Source of the DNA: a virus
Reading direction: 5' to 3' (one strand)
DNA length: 52,602 nt
IMG/VR virus record: IMGVR_UViG_3300001683_000042
Location: 1-52,602 of that record
Below are positions 16,967 to 25,496 of the stretch, one piece after another. The translations under genes and the position numbers were made by a program. Within the stretch, counting starts at the first letter, position 1; every line of letters begins with the position of its first letter. The notes under the pieces were generated by a model. The model searched no databases, was not told the DNA's origin, and saw only the letters and a program-made list of their open reading frames with translations.

Positions 16967-18103
16967 TTATAATCCTGCTAGTTTTTGTAGGTTAATAATC
17001 TCAGCCTGTGCATCGGTCGTTACCGGCGATACATGGATTGGTTTATTACCTGTTATCACAGTTTTCTGTGCTCTAGCTTTTGGCTGTACATTTTCTTTTA
17101 ATGTTTTTTTGGAAGCTGTACTTTTTGCTTCTTTTTTAACATTTTCATTAAGAACTGTTGGTAAATACTTCTCGTATTGTTTTTTAAGATTTTCTGTCTG
17201 TACTGTTGATAACAGATCTTCCATAATCTCTTTTCTATCTCTAGAAAGAGGTGTCAACAATTCTGATAACACTTTATCTCGTTTTGCAATATCTTCTGCT
17301 ATACGAGTTAGTTTTTGTGCTTCTGAAAGTTCTAGTTGTTTAGACGAAATTTGTACTTGCGCCTCTTCAATTGTTCCTTCCAGATCTTTAATTTTACTGG
17401 ACAGTTTTTTAACTTCTGTCCCTTCAGCTAAGTGACTTGTCATAAACTCTGCCGCAAAAGCTTCAAACATTTTTCTTCCAAAAGCATTCTCACGGGCCGA
17501 TTTGATATCTTCTTTCAAAGAACCAATTTCCCCTCTGAGTGTGCTTTCAACAATGTGTTCTACTTTCTCGGCTGCTTTTCTAACAAAATTAGCTTTTGTA
17601 TCACGTAAAAGTTGTTTTCCTTCCTTAACCAGTTTAACCTTCTGTTCTACAACAGATTGCTTATCTGAGTGGAATTCATTCAACTCTTTTGTTAACTGTT
17701 TCAAGACAAAACCTTCTAGTTTTTTAAAGTTTGTGCCTTGGGTGTTCCGATCCTCACGGAGTTCGGTTATTTCCTTCTTCAGAGCATTCATTAAGAACGT
17801 ATCCAATACTTCTGCATGTTCGCGCATTCTCTGTTTGTATTGAACTCGTGCCTCAATTAATGCACCTTTATCATGTGCAAATTCCTCAACCTCTTGCTTA
17901 ATAGCATCAGTTAACATGTTATCCATTGCTTCAACAATTTGCTCTTTATCGTTTGTGTAACGACCTGCAAATTCTTCACGGATTTCATTAGTAATCTGCT
18001 CACGAGCCTCGGAAAGTTTTACTTCCCAAGCCTCTGTTAATGAAGTTTTAACATCTTCCGACAGGACATCGCCACCTAATAGCTCTTCAAAAGCGTCTGC
18101 CAT
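16967..18103 (-). CDS. 22: Prohead core scaffolding protein gp22
   Basis: A 378-residue, almost entirely helical and charged protein that would form the core on which the gp23 shell assembles. Coiled-coil character is obvious throughout (Glu/Lys heptads around residues 20-330), and the LEGTIEEAQVQISSKQLEL stretch is typical. FGRKMFEAFAAEFMTSHL near residue 215 resembles the conserved centre of gp22. Position between gp21 and gp23 matches T4. Expected to be degraded by gp21 during maturation. Its first bases and leader are identical to those of gp23, which suggests a shared translation-initiation signal. Confidence 0.92.
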   Translation of the reverse strand: MADAFEELLGGDVLSEDVKTSLTEAWEVKLSEAREQITNEIREEFAGRYTNDKEQIVEAMDNMLTDAIKQEVEEFAHDKGALIEARVQYKQRMREHAEVLDTFLMNALKKEITELREDRNTQGTNFKKLEGFVLKQLTKELNEFHSDKQSVVEQKVKLVKEGKQLLRDTKANFVRKAAEKVEHIVESTLRGEIGSLKEDIKSARENAFGRKMFEAFAAEFMTSHLAEGTEVKKLSSKIKDLEGTIEEAQVQISSKQLELSEAQKLTRIAEDIAKRDKVLSELLTPLSRDRKEIMEDLLSTVQTENLKKQYEKYLPTVLNENVKKEAKSTASKKTLKENVQPKARAQKTVITGNKPIHVSPVTTDAQAEIINLQKLAGL

Positions 18104-18114
18104 AATTAATTCTC

Positions 18115-18744
18115 CTAAATTTTAAGACTGTCGATAAAACCGACAATCCCTTTAGTAAGGTGTTTTTGCGCTTTAACATCATACCGAACAGCCTCAGCCA
18201 ATTCCAACAATGATCCACTGTTTTTATAATTTTCCAGTCTTTCATATATTGGATCCGGATAAGCGTTCGGTGCGCTCGGTTGTGCAACAATATCAACTGT
18301 TACAATTTCAAAATCGGAGACCTTTCCACCCTCACTGACGTTTCCTGATCCCCTTGAACTAACACCTAGTTTAACACCACTCTCTAATAGTGTTTTAACT
18401 AGGTTACCCATAGGTGTTGGTAAAATTTTAAGTTTTCCGACTCCATCTGCACCATGCATATCCATCTCTTGGATTACATGAGAAACACGATCTAAATTAA
18501 CAGTTAGATCTTCTGGATGGTCGGCTTCTCCTAATACCGAATACCCTGAGCTAATTTTTTCTCTTAGCGTTTTTACCGCTTTATTAATTTCATTAATGGG
18601 ATATATCCTTGAATTTTGATTTTTTACATCACCTTGAATAAAAACTCCTCGCATGAAGAGATTTTTATCGCCGGAATCTCCAACAACAGATTCAACCTGT
18701 ATATTAGCCTGATCAAAGGTTAACTGTTCAACTAATATTCCCAT
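18115..18744 (-). CDS. 21: Prohead core protease gp21
   Basis: A 209-residue serine protease of the T4 gp21 (peptidase S78/U9-like) type. It would cleave scaffold and capsid proteins after head assembly. Visible hallmarks are GEADHP with candidate catalytic His76, LGVSSRGSG with the nucleophile Ser at 129 or 130, and the following DFEIVTVDIVAQPSAP, which carries the Asp region. FIQGDVKNQNSRIYP near the N terminus is also typical of the family. The order core-21-22-23 matches T4. RBS and start at 18744 are consistent with the family's N terminus (MGILVEQLTF). Confidence 0.93.
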   Translation of the reverse strand: MGILVEQLTFDQANIQVESVVGDSGDKNLFMRGVFIQGDVKNQNSRIYPINEINKAVKTLREKISSGYSVLGEADHPEDLTVNLDRVSHVIQEMDMHGADGVGKLKILPTPMGNLVKTLLESGVKLGVSSRGSGNVSEGGKVSDFEIVTVDIVAQPSAPNAYPDPIYERLENYKNSGSLLELAEAVRYDVKAQKHLTKGIVGFIDSLKI

Positions 18745-18749
18745 TTATA

Positions 18750-19625
18750 TTATGCTCCGCCTACAGAACCATCTATTGGCGATTTTTTGTTACTTGCTTC
18801 TTCACTGTTTTTTGGATCTGATACGTTTGATTGTGACTTACCGGCTTTTCCACCAGGTACATTTACATTACCTGCGTTATCTTCTTTTACAGAATTATCA
18901 CCGTGATCACCGTCAGAACCGTCATTTACTTTAACAGCAGTTCCGCCCATATCGTTTTTACTTGCTACAGGGGATTTACTACCTACAGCACCTGTTGATC
19001 CACCAGCGGCTGCAAAACCTGTTTCGCTCATGCTAGGTTCTGGAACATTTACTGCACCTTCACCTACTTGCTCATAATCAAGTTCTTCGTCTACTGGTTG
19101 TTCTTTGTTGCCGCCCATCATTAATGCATCTTCTTCTTCTGCATCAACCATGTCACTCATATCATCAACTGGTGCGTCCCCCATTTCATCATCCACAGGT
19201 TCTTCATCACCCATTAATTGAGCAAATTCGGCTTTAAGTTCGTCTAAAGCATCTTCTACATTCATGAAAGCATCTTCAACTGGATCTTCACCCATTTCAT
19301 CATCCATTGGCATTTCGTCGGCCAGTGGATCTTCTTCGGCTACTTCTTCTTGATCAATCATTTCGCTGTCAGTTTCGACTTCGTCTGCAAATTGATCTTG
19401 AATGTCTGCTTCTTCTACTTTTTCTTTGTCTTCGTCGTCGTCGGATTTTGCTTCCTCGACTTCTTCTTCTGTTGCTTCCTCGATCTCATCATCTTCGGTT
19501 GCAATTTCTTCGTAAATGCCTCGAGCCTTTTCCACAAATACATCATGAAGGAGGTCGCTGGCCTTCTCGTTTTCCTCGTTTATGATAAATTCGAGGACTT
19601 TTTCAAGTTTTTCTCTCGTGGTCAT
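18750..19625 (-). CDS. Acidic prohead core protein (gp67/gp68 position)
   Basis: A 291-residue, extremely acidic protein; residues about 40-190 are dominated by Glu and Asp (EEATEEEVEEAKSDDDEDKE). The C-terminal part is low-complexity Gly/Ser/Asn/Lys. I start it at MTTREKLEKVLEF (19625) because AGGAGT precedes that ATG, and the upstream in-frame start (19715) has no such signal. It lies between the portal and protease genes, where T4 keeps the small core proteins gp67 and gp68. Acidic character fits an internal core component that leaves before DNA packaging. The assignment rests on position and composition, not on a recognisable fold. Confidence 0.75.
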   Translation of the reverse strand: MTTREKLEKVLEFIINEENEKASDLLHDVFVEKARGIYEEIATEDDEIEEATEEEVEEAKSDDDEDKEKVEEADIQDQFADEVETDSEMIDQEEVAEEDPLADEMPMDDEMGEDPVEDAFMNVEDALDELKAEFAQLMGDEEPVDDEMGDAPVDDMSDMVDAEEEDALMMGGNKEQPVDEELDYEQVGEGAVNVPEPSMSETGFAAAGGSTGAVGSKSPVASKNDMGGTAVKVNDGSDGDHGDNSVKEDNAGNVNVPGGKAGKSQSNVSDPKNSEEASNKKSPIDGSVGGA

Positions 19626-19663
19626 ATAATTACTCCTAAAGAAAGCGTTTTTGAAACTAGTAT

Positions 19664-19671
19664 TATTTACA
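19664..19671 (-). promoter_or_regulatory. Late-promoter-like box TGTAAATA
   Basis: Minus-strand TGTAAATA, one mismatch from TATAAATA, 39 bases upstream of the acidic core gene start, in the 104-bp gap after the 86-residue gene. It could give the core-21-22-23 genes a separate late start. Confidence 0.35.
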
Positions 19672-19729
19672 ATTTGAGAGAGAAATATGCAAGAAAACGG
19701 TCTAAAAATCGCCATTCTTGAAGAAAAAA

Positions 19730-19990
19730 TTACATAGTTGGCGGTGGTGCTGGTGGGATTCCGTAAATTTCTTTAAAAAATTTGTATCTTTTATCAAGAT
19801 CTAACTTTTTTAATTTACGCATTTTCTTTAATTTATTCAAATGAGTGAGGGTTAATCTCGGACGCCGACTATCATCATATTCATATTTAGATTGATCATC
19901 AATTACTTCGTATTGTGTACCTACATTATCTGAATGAGGTGCTTCAGATAATTGTCTAAATTCTTTCATCATATCTACATAATTTTTCAT
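19730..19990 (-). CDS. Small prohead-core-position protein (gp67-like position)
   Basis: An 86-residue protein starting within the gp20 stop (TAATG overlap). The N terminus (MKNYVDMMKEFRQLSE) is a short helix; the middle is acidic (VIDDQSKYEYDDSR) and the C-terminal half strongly basic (LNKLKKMRKLKKLDLDKRYK), ending in a Pro-rich IPPAPPPTM. Its place directly after gp20 corresponds to T4 gene 67, a small prohead core protein, but sequence resemblance to gp67 is not visible to me. Co-translation with the portal is likely because of the overlap. Confidence 0.65.
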   Translation of the reverse strand: MKNYVDMMKEFRQLSEAPHSDNVGTQYEVIDDQSKYEYDDSRRPRLTLTHLNKLKKMRKLKKLDLDKRYKFFKEIYGIPPAPPPTM

Positions 19991-21714
19991 TATATTGTTC
20001 CTGGAGCGCCGGGTTGTTCATTTCCAGTAATTGGAGATGCTGTTCCTTCTGGAGCAGGCATTCCACCTGGACCTCCATCGGCCGGCAGTTCTTCGCCTGG
20101 TAAAAGTTCAGGTTCCATGGGTTGCATCATAGCTGGATCCATTGGTTTAACTCCAACTGCTCCTAATCCACCTATATCACCTTCTTGATCTAATTGTGTG
20201 TCTTGTTTATTATTTTCTTGTCTCCACATTTGCTCATTTTCAACCATTTCGTCTTCGGAAAGTGCCAAATATTTTTTCATTGCAAAACGTTTAGACATAA
20301 ATGGTGCCTCAGCAATTCCACTGAATACAGATGCTCTTGCTTGATCTACTTCTACTTCTCTATATTGACTAAAGCTCTGTGGCTCAGTAAATCGTAATTT
20401 AAACGTACCAGAATCAATATTAATTCCTTTCCATTTTAAAAAGAGTTTAAATTCTTTATCAAATGTCGGTCCTAATAATGCTTGTATACGTTGACAATAT
20501 TTTGTAAATCGAAATTCTTGAATAAATGCTGTTCCTACTCTTCCATCAACAAAACTAGCAGTTCCATCATCAGGACCAGTTGGGAGATAAGAACTAGGAA
20601 TTCTAAGAGCTCTTAAAATTTTATTAGTAAAATACCTTAAATCATCTATCTGTCCTAAGTTTTCGCCTCCTGGTAACACTTCAACTTTGGACCCTCTTCC
20701 TTCTGCTGTTTGTGCAAAAAAATAATCTTCCATTATAGAAAGAGGATTATAACTGGCATCCATAATTGTAGTTCCGCCGCCAGTCTTGTTAGGTATTCTG
20801 CGTTGGTGTATTTCATTTTTTACACGTTCTACAAAACCCATTGCTTTATGTGATGGCATGTTTCCTACATCTATATAAAATACTCTACGTTCTGGTGCCC
20901 GTTGTACTCTGTAAATTATAATCGAATCTTCTAACAGTTCTTTTTGCTTGTATGTTTTGAAAACCGAATCTAGAATGCTCTGTCCAAAAGGCCAATTAGC
21001 ATCCATGCCTTCTGTCATTCCTATATGTACCATATGATTTGCATCAACACCATATTCTTCTTGTTCTCCACCACCATAGCCACTTTGACTATGACCGCTC
21101 ATTGTACCATATGCACCTCTATCTATAATACCACCTCGTTGCATAGCAGTAACTGATGCAAATTGATCACTATGAGGAATAATATTTGATGCTGTTTTTT
21201 CTTGTAAATTTAATGCTAAATTACGAACAATATATTGTTCAGGTTCTTTACCTTTTGCTTCATTAATAATAACTTTTGTAACATCCATAGGATTGACCCA
21301 ATTCCATTCGTATGTTTCTGGATCACGGATAAAAAATTGGTCTCCATATTTGCATGTGTTTCTAAATATTCTCCAAATACGTTTATCCCAATCATTTAAA
21401 TTATTCCATTGTTCTAATGCTTTTTCTAATAATGCAACTTCTGTTTCTGTAGAATCTTCTTTCCATTCTACTTCAAATGGAATATTTGTTTTGGTGGCAA
21501 ATTGTGTAGAAAATTCTGCAATTGTATCTAATGCGGCATTAACTTCAGAATCTATATCCATTTGGTCATATTGAACATAGCGTTCAATTCTATTAGGTTG
21601 TCCTGTATAAACTTCGGGTAACCAAGAACCAAATTTACTTGCACTTGTATGTGATTGACCTACTCTTTTAGTATTTCCAAATTGGTATACTGTAAAATGT
21701 TTTTTCCAACTCAT
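19990..21714 (-). CDS. 20: Portal vertex protein gp20
   Basis: A 574-residue T4-type portal protein, the dodecameric channel at the head-tail vertex that nucleates head assembly. Signature stretches are visible in order: RYVQYDQMDIDSEVNAALD, WRIFRNTCKYGDQFFIRDPE, IIYRVQRAPERRVFYIDVGN, YNPLSIMEDYFFAQTAEGRG and FTNKILRALRIPSSYLP, followed by FVDGRVGTAFIQEFRF. The C-terminal 60 residues are Pro/Gly/Glu-rich and low complexity. Length agrees with the family (524 in T4). It heads the 20-core-21-22-23 operon and is preceded by a perfect sigma-70-type promoter and a late box. Confidence 0.96.
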   Translation of the reverse strand: MSWKKHFTVYQFGNTKRVGQSHTSASKFGSWLPEVYTGQPNRIERYVQYDQMDIDSEVNAALDTIAEFSTQFATKTNIPFEVEWKEDSTETEVALLEKALEQWNNLNDWDKRIWRIFRNTCKYGDQFFIRDPETYEWNWVNPMDVTKVIINEAKGKEPEQYIVRNLALNLQEKTASNIIPHSDQFASVTAMQRGGIIDRGAYGTMSGHSQSGYGGGEQEEYGVDANHMVHIGMTEGMDANWPFGQSILDSVFKTYKQKELLEDSIIIYRVQRAPERRVFYIDVGNMPSHKAMGFVERVKNEIHQRRIPNKTGGGTTIMDASYNPLSIMEDYFFAQTAEGRGSKVEVLPGGENLGQIDDLRYFTNKILRALRIPSSYLPTGPDDGTASFVDGRVGTAFIQEFRFTKYCQRIQALLGPTFDKEFKLFLKWKGINIDSGTFKLRFTEPQSFSQYREVEVDQARASVFSGIAEAPFMSKRFAMKKYLALSEDEMVENEQMWRQENNKQDTQLDQEGDIGGLGAVGVKPMDPAMMQPMEPELLPGEELPADGGPGGMPAPEGTASPITGNEQPGAPGTI

Positions 21715-21731
21715 ATATTATCCTATATCAA

Positions 21732-21739
21732 TATTTATT
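21732..21739 (-). promoter_or_regulatory. Late-promoter-like box AATAAATA before gp20
   Basis: Minus-strand AATAAATA, 17 bases upstream of the gp20 ATG and just downstream of the sigma-70-type -10. Together they form a tandem host-type/late-type promoter for the head operon. Confidence 0.5.
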
Positions 21740-21741
21740 AT

Positions 21742-21770
21742 ATTATACATTATTATTATCTTTTTGTCAA
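21742..21770 (-). promoter_or_regulatory. Perfect sigma-70-type promoter before gp20
   Basis: On the minus strand TTGACA (21765-21770), a 17-base spacer and TATAAT (21742-21747) match the bacterial housekeeping consensus at all twelve positions with ideal spacing. It lies between the tape-measure stop and the portal start, reading towards gp20. Confidence 0.8.
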
Positions 21771-21775
21771 CCATC

Positions 21776-24328
21776 CTATGTCACATATGACACATTGGCT
21801 CCTGGTTTACCTTGATTGTTAGTGGCTACTTTTTGTGCTGATATAGCGTTTGAGGAGGTTGCGGCGGCTGTTGTATCTATTGCACCGCCTTGAATTTCTA
21901 ATAATTTTCTTATTGCTTCTAATTTTAAATAAGAAGGATCAGTTTGTGCGGCGGCAAGTTTTGCTTGTGCTACATATCTAGTTCTTATTTCTTCTGAAGA
22001 TAATGATCTTTCTGCATCAGTTTTCTTCTGTACCCTGCCCATCATTTCATTAAATTCGGGATCATCGGGTGCAGTTGCGGCATCCATTGTATTATAACCT
22101 GCAATGGCACCTGCACCTGTTGCAAGCATCAGTAAAATAGGATTTGCTGTCATTATTCCCATTATGGCGCCCATAGCCGCACCACCTAATATACCTCCAC
22201 CACCTTTTGCTATTGCATTCGTAACAATTTGACCTAGTATTTTTTCATGCTCGTCTTCCTGTGCTTGGGTTGGCTTAGCAATGTCCGCATAGCGGTCTTT
22301 TTCAGCAGAATAGGCTTCGTGACCTTGACCTATTGCAGATACCATAGAAAATATGCCTGAGGCTGTACTTCCTCTTATACCTTTATATGCCCCTCCTTTT
22401 ACTCCGCCTTTAATTGCCCTTAATCCTGCTTTAGTAACCTCAGGCTTTCCGTTTACAACTTTATATTCTGTACCTTGGTGTTTAAATTTTTGTCCTTCAC
22501 TGTACGTATCACCACCTTTTATCTTAATACTTCTGTTGCCCGCCTTATCCCAATCTTTTTTTATATTTGCATCGGCGGCGGTCCTAGCCAACTTGTCTTG
22601 ATCTGCGCTTCCAAGGGTGGAGAGACCTAATATACCTGCGGCAAGAGCAGGCAGTCCTGGAATAGACATGCCAGCTCCTAATAAAAACTGTAAAGGATTA
22701 TCGGCAAGCATTTCAGCTACTTTTTCTGCCGCATCACCTGGCTTGCCTTTTGCAAACAGGCTAATTGCATCTGAAAATTGTTTAACTGAGCCTATTGCTT
22801 TATGTAGTTGTGTGGAAAGAGAACCTTCTGGTCCTACCAATGCCGTTGTTATACCCACTAATCCCGCTTGAAGGTTAGTTGTTATTTCTACCATTGCTTC
22901 GTTGGCTTTTAATACTGTTTCCCCTGCTTTATTGACGGCTGCCTTTTGCTTTATATCCTCTGCCCACATTGCCCGAGATTCTTTTGAGGTATCTCTTCCA
23001 TACATAAGCATATTAGCGGCCATATTTAATGATTCTTTTTGTTTTGCTAATAATGCATAGTTTTGGGTATCATATGCTCCAACTGATTCTTTTAATTTAT
23101 CATCAAATAATTTAAATGTTGCAGGATCAATTGCTTCCCCCGATCTTGCCATTTGATCCAAAACTGCACCTGCAGGTCCTAACATAGCCATAAACTCTGC
23201 ACCTTCAGCAGTTGCTTCTAATCCTCTACCTTGAGACTGTGCTACAATCCAAGCATCGATCATTGCATCTGCATTATCACCATATCGAGATTTCATTTCA
23301 TTTGTAATTAATTGTAAATTACTTTCAAATGTTTCTGCAGCCTCATCTTCACCTTTCATTCTAAGCATCATAGAATATGTTGATGCATCGGTTCTGTTCA
23401 TATTTTCTAATTGGGCTTTCATTAACTCTTTACGATTTCTACCTGTGTCGGCGGCATAAGCAGATACTTCTCCTGCTAATGCTTTGAAATTTTTCTTTAG
23501 ATTTGATGTTGAAACATCTGCTGTTATTCCTCGTTTTCTATCGGATTCTAAATATTCAGCTAGATATGAATCAACTTCTGTTACAGTAAATCCAAAATTA
23601 CCAAATTCTTGCATACTTGTTCGAACACTATGGGATAATTGGGCAAAGGCTAAAATACCTGGCTTAACTCCTTGTCTAGTCCATTTGTCCATTGCTGTGA
23701 CTGATTCATATGAAACCTCATTTAACCAATCTAATGTTACTGCATGTGTTCCGGCAATTCTTTCCATTTCACTTAATGGTACATTAAAACTAGCAACCGC
23801 CTCAGTTGTGGTAAGAATAGATGTACCTAAACCAAATCCCACATCGGTTAATCTACGTTGAGTATCAGCAAATTCGCCTACAACTTTTGTTGCTAATGCT
23901 ATACCTTGGCCTAATCCACCTGGCATCATAGCCAATGCATCGCCAATGCCTTTGCCTCCTACCATAGAAGCGGCAGTTCTTAAAATTTGTGCAGTTTGTC
24001 TAGGTAAAATACTACTTTGTTTTGAAGAAGCACTTACTAAATCTTTATGCTGTTTTTTCATTTGTTGCAAAGTCAAAAGACTATTTTTATTTGCTCTGTC
24101 TTGACTTCGTCTACTTGCACCGGTATTTGATGCCACATCTTGCATTTCAGCAAGATTGCTTCGTAAAATGCTCGCTTCTTGGTTTATACTCGAATCTATT
24201 GCGTCTAACCCATTTATTCGTTCTGCTTCTTGACTAGAAATAACCGATAATAGTTGGCTTAATGTATATTCTGTAGCAAAATCAGGAACTTCTACACTAC
24301 CTACTCCTGGAATTTGAATTTGAGCCAT
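21776..24328 (-). CDS. Probable tail tape-measure protein (gp29 counterpart)
   Basis: An 850-residue virion protein with the layout of a tape measure. The first 120 residues are helical with IPGVGSVEVPDF at the start. A long helical body contains MPGGLGQGIALATKVVGEF and many Ala-rich helices. Two hydrophobic, Gly/Ala-rich segments (PGLPALAAGILGLSTLG near residue 570; ILGGAAMGAIMGIM and a following hydrophobic run near 720) resemble the membrane-active stretches of tape measures. It is longer than T4 gp29 (590 residues). The divergent gene across the late promoter pair is gp26/gp51, tail assembly factors, which supports a tail role. No peptidase motif was found. Confidence 0.65.
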   Translation of the reverse strand: MAQIQIPGVGSVEVPDFATEYTLSQLLSVISSQEAERINGLDAIDSSINQEASILRSNLAEMQDVASNTGASRRSQDRANKNSLLTLQQMKKQHKDLVSASSKQSSILPRQTAQILRTAASMVGGKGIGDALAMMPGGLGQGIALATKVVGEFADTQRRLTDVGFGLGTSILTTTEAVASFNVPLSEMERIAGTHAVTLDWLNEVSYESVTAMDKWTRQGVKPGILAFAQLSHSVRTSMQEFGNFGFTVTEVDSYLAEYLESDRKRGITADVSTSNLKKNFKALAGEVSAYAADTGRNRKELMKAQLENMNRTDASTYSMMLRMKGEDEAAETFESNLQLITNEMKSRYGDNADAMIDAWIVAQSQGRGLEATAEGAEFMAMLGPAGAVLDQMARSGEAIDPATFKLFDDKLKESVGAYDTQNYALLAKQKESLNMAANMLMYGRDTSKESRAMWAEDIKQKAAVNKAGETVLKANEAMVEITTNLQAGLVGITTALVGPEGSLSTQLHKAIGSVKQFSDAISLFAKGKPGDAAEKVAEMLADNPLQFLLGAGMSIPGLPALAAGILGLSTLGSADQDKLARTAADANIKKDWDKAGNRSIKIKGGDTYSEGQKFKHQGTEYKVVNGKPEVTKAGLRAIKGGVKGGAYKGIRGSTASGIFSMVSAIGQGHEAYSAEKDRYADIAKPTQAQEDEHEKILGQIVTNAIAKGGGGILGGAAMGAIMGIMTANPILLMLATGAGAIAGYNTMDAATAPDDPEFNEMMGRVQKKTDAERSLSSEEIRTRYVAQAKLAAAQTDPSYLKLEAIRKLLEIQGGAIDTTAAATSSNAISAQKVATNNQGKPGANVSYVT

Positions 24329-24339
24329 AAAATTTACCT

Positions 24340-24347
24340 AATAAATA
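24340..24347 (+). promoter_or_regulatory. Late-promoter-like box AATAAATA before gp26
   Basis: Plus-strand AATAAATA with predicted start about 24353, leaving a 23-base leader carrying AAGGAGG before gp26. It is the mirror image of the minus-strand box at 24358-24365. Confidence 0.6.
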
Positions 24348-24357
24348 GAGTTATATA

Positions 24358-24365
24358 TATTTATT
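24358..24365 (-). promoter_or_regulatory. Late-promoter-like box AATAAATA before the tape measure gene
   Basis: Minus-strand AATAAATA with predicted start about 24352, leaving a leader of about 24 bases before the 24328 start. It faces the plus-strand box, and the two cover each other's transcribed strand. Confidence 0.6.
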
Positions 24366-24375
24366 AAGGAGGAAG

Positions 24376-25449
24376 ATGCCAGAAGATGCAAATGTTATAC
24401 TAAATGAATTTTATGACATTAAGGAATCAAAAGAACAAGTAGAACAATTTATAGAAAAATACAAAGACACTAAAGATGCAGAACCTGTTATAAAAATAGC
24501 AACACAAGCATTAGATAATTTTTTAACTACAAACAAAACTACAGTTAAAAAAGAAGAACCAATCGAAGAACCTATAGAAACCAAAGAACATAATGTACGG
24601 CATACAGTATTAGAAACAACTTCTACTAATCCGTTAATGCAGTATCATAGACCTCCGGGTGTTTATGTTGTATTACCAAGTATGGGTAATTTTTATACAA
24701 ATAAACCTGCGTTATCTAGTTTAAATGAAGTGCTCGTGCGACCAATGACTGCTAGAGATGAATTATTATTCAAATCGCCCGACATTTTAATGAATGGGGA
24801 ATCATTGATTGAAGTAGTCAAATCATGTGTTCCAGGAATTGAAAATCCTGACGAAATACCAGGACCAGATTTTAGTGTTTTAATGTTAGCAATAAGATTA
24901 GCAACATATGGTAAAGATATGCCCTATAGTGCAGGGTGTCCTGACTGTGTTAGTACAACCGAATTTAATGTAGATATTGAATTTTTATTAGATACTCACA
25001 TTACTCCTCTCGAAAAAGAGTATAAAGTAAACATAGATAAATTAACTGTATACATTAAACCATACGATCTTCGTTGCCAAATTAGATCTGCTTTAGCTAA
25101 TTTTGAACGGCAAGCAATTACTAATAATATTCTAGCCGATACCAACTCAACAGATTCAGATAAACAACTGGATCTCAGTAAATCATTAAAAAAAATAACC
25201 GAAATAACATATGAATTGATATTACGGTCAATTATAAAAGTTGATACTCCTAATCAAAGTATTGAAGATAAACAAATGATTGCTGAATGGTTACATGATG
25301 TTGGTAAAAAAACATTTGAAATTATTTCAAAAAAAATAATAGAAGCAACCGATATTGGTTTTAATAGTAGTGTAGAGTTTAATTGCAAAGATTGTGCTAA
25401 ACCTGTTCCTACTCTTGTTATTTTTGATCCGACAGTTTTTTTCGGCTAA
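24376..25449 (+). CDS. 26: Baseplate hub/tail assembly protein, gp26-like (T4_baseplate family)
   Basis: A 357-residue protein resembling the T4 gp26 family of baseplate hub assembly proteins. After an acidic, helical N-terminal region (to about residue 85) comes VVLPSMGNFYTNKPALS, VLVRPMTARDELLFKSPDI and LMNGESLIEVVKSCVPGI, the recognisable core. Two CxxC pairs (CPDC and CKDC, near residues 194 and 346) could bind zinc. AAGGAGG precedes the ATG. The stop is preceded by a T-TTT-TTC slippery run, and the -1 frame continues as a gp51-like extension, so a longer product of about 432 residues is predicted. It is divergent from the tape-measure gene. Confidence 0.8.
   Translation: MPEDANVILNEFYDIKESKEQVEQFIEKYKDTKDAEPVIKIATQALDNFLTTNKTTVKKEEPIEEPIETKEHNVRHTVLETTSTNPLMQYHRPPGVYVVLPSMGNFYTNKPALSSLNEVLVRPMTARDELLFKSPDILMNGESLIEVVKSCVPGIENPDEIPGPDFSVLMLAIRLATYGKDMPYSAGCPDCVSTTEFNVDIEFLLDTHITPLEKEYKVNIDKLTVYIKPYDLRCQIRSALANFERQAITNNILADTNSTDSDKQLDLSKSLKKITEITYELILRSIIKVDTPNQSIEDKQMIAEWLHDVGKKTFEIISKKIIEATDIGFNSSVEFNCKDCAKPVPTLVIFDPTVFFG
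25437..25443 (+). other. Candidate -1 ribosomal frameshift site
   Basis: The heptamer T TTT TTC sits in the zero frame of gp26 (X XXY YYZ form), two codons before its stop. A -1 slip here enters an open frame (25443-25673) that contains the gp51-like region. An 8-bp hairpin follows 21 bases later. Confidence 0.65.
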
Positions 25450-25463
25450 GGCTCTTACACACG

Positions 25464-25485
25464 TCTCCTGAGGATATTCAGGAGC
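25464..25485 (+). other. Hairpin downstream of the frameshift site
   Basis: CTCCTGA pairs with TCAGGAG (7 bp, extendable by one G-T pair, GATA loop) and is followed by CTTTTTA. It could stimulate the frameshift, although the spacing is longer than usual, or act as a weak terminator after gp26. Confidence 0.45.
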
Positions 25486-25496
25486 TTTTTAAAGAA

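Noticed and set aside
19626-19715. Upstream start of the acidic core gene (30 extra residues)
   Set aside because: It lacks a ribosome-binding site, whereas AGGAGT precedes the ATG at 19625.
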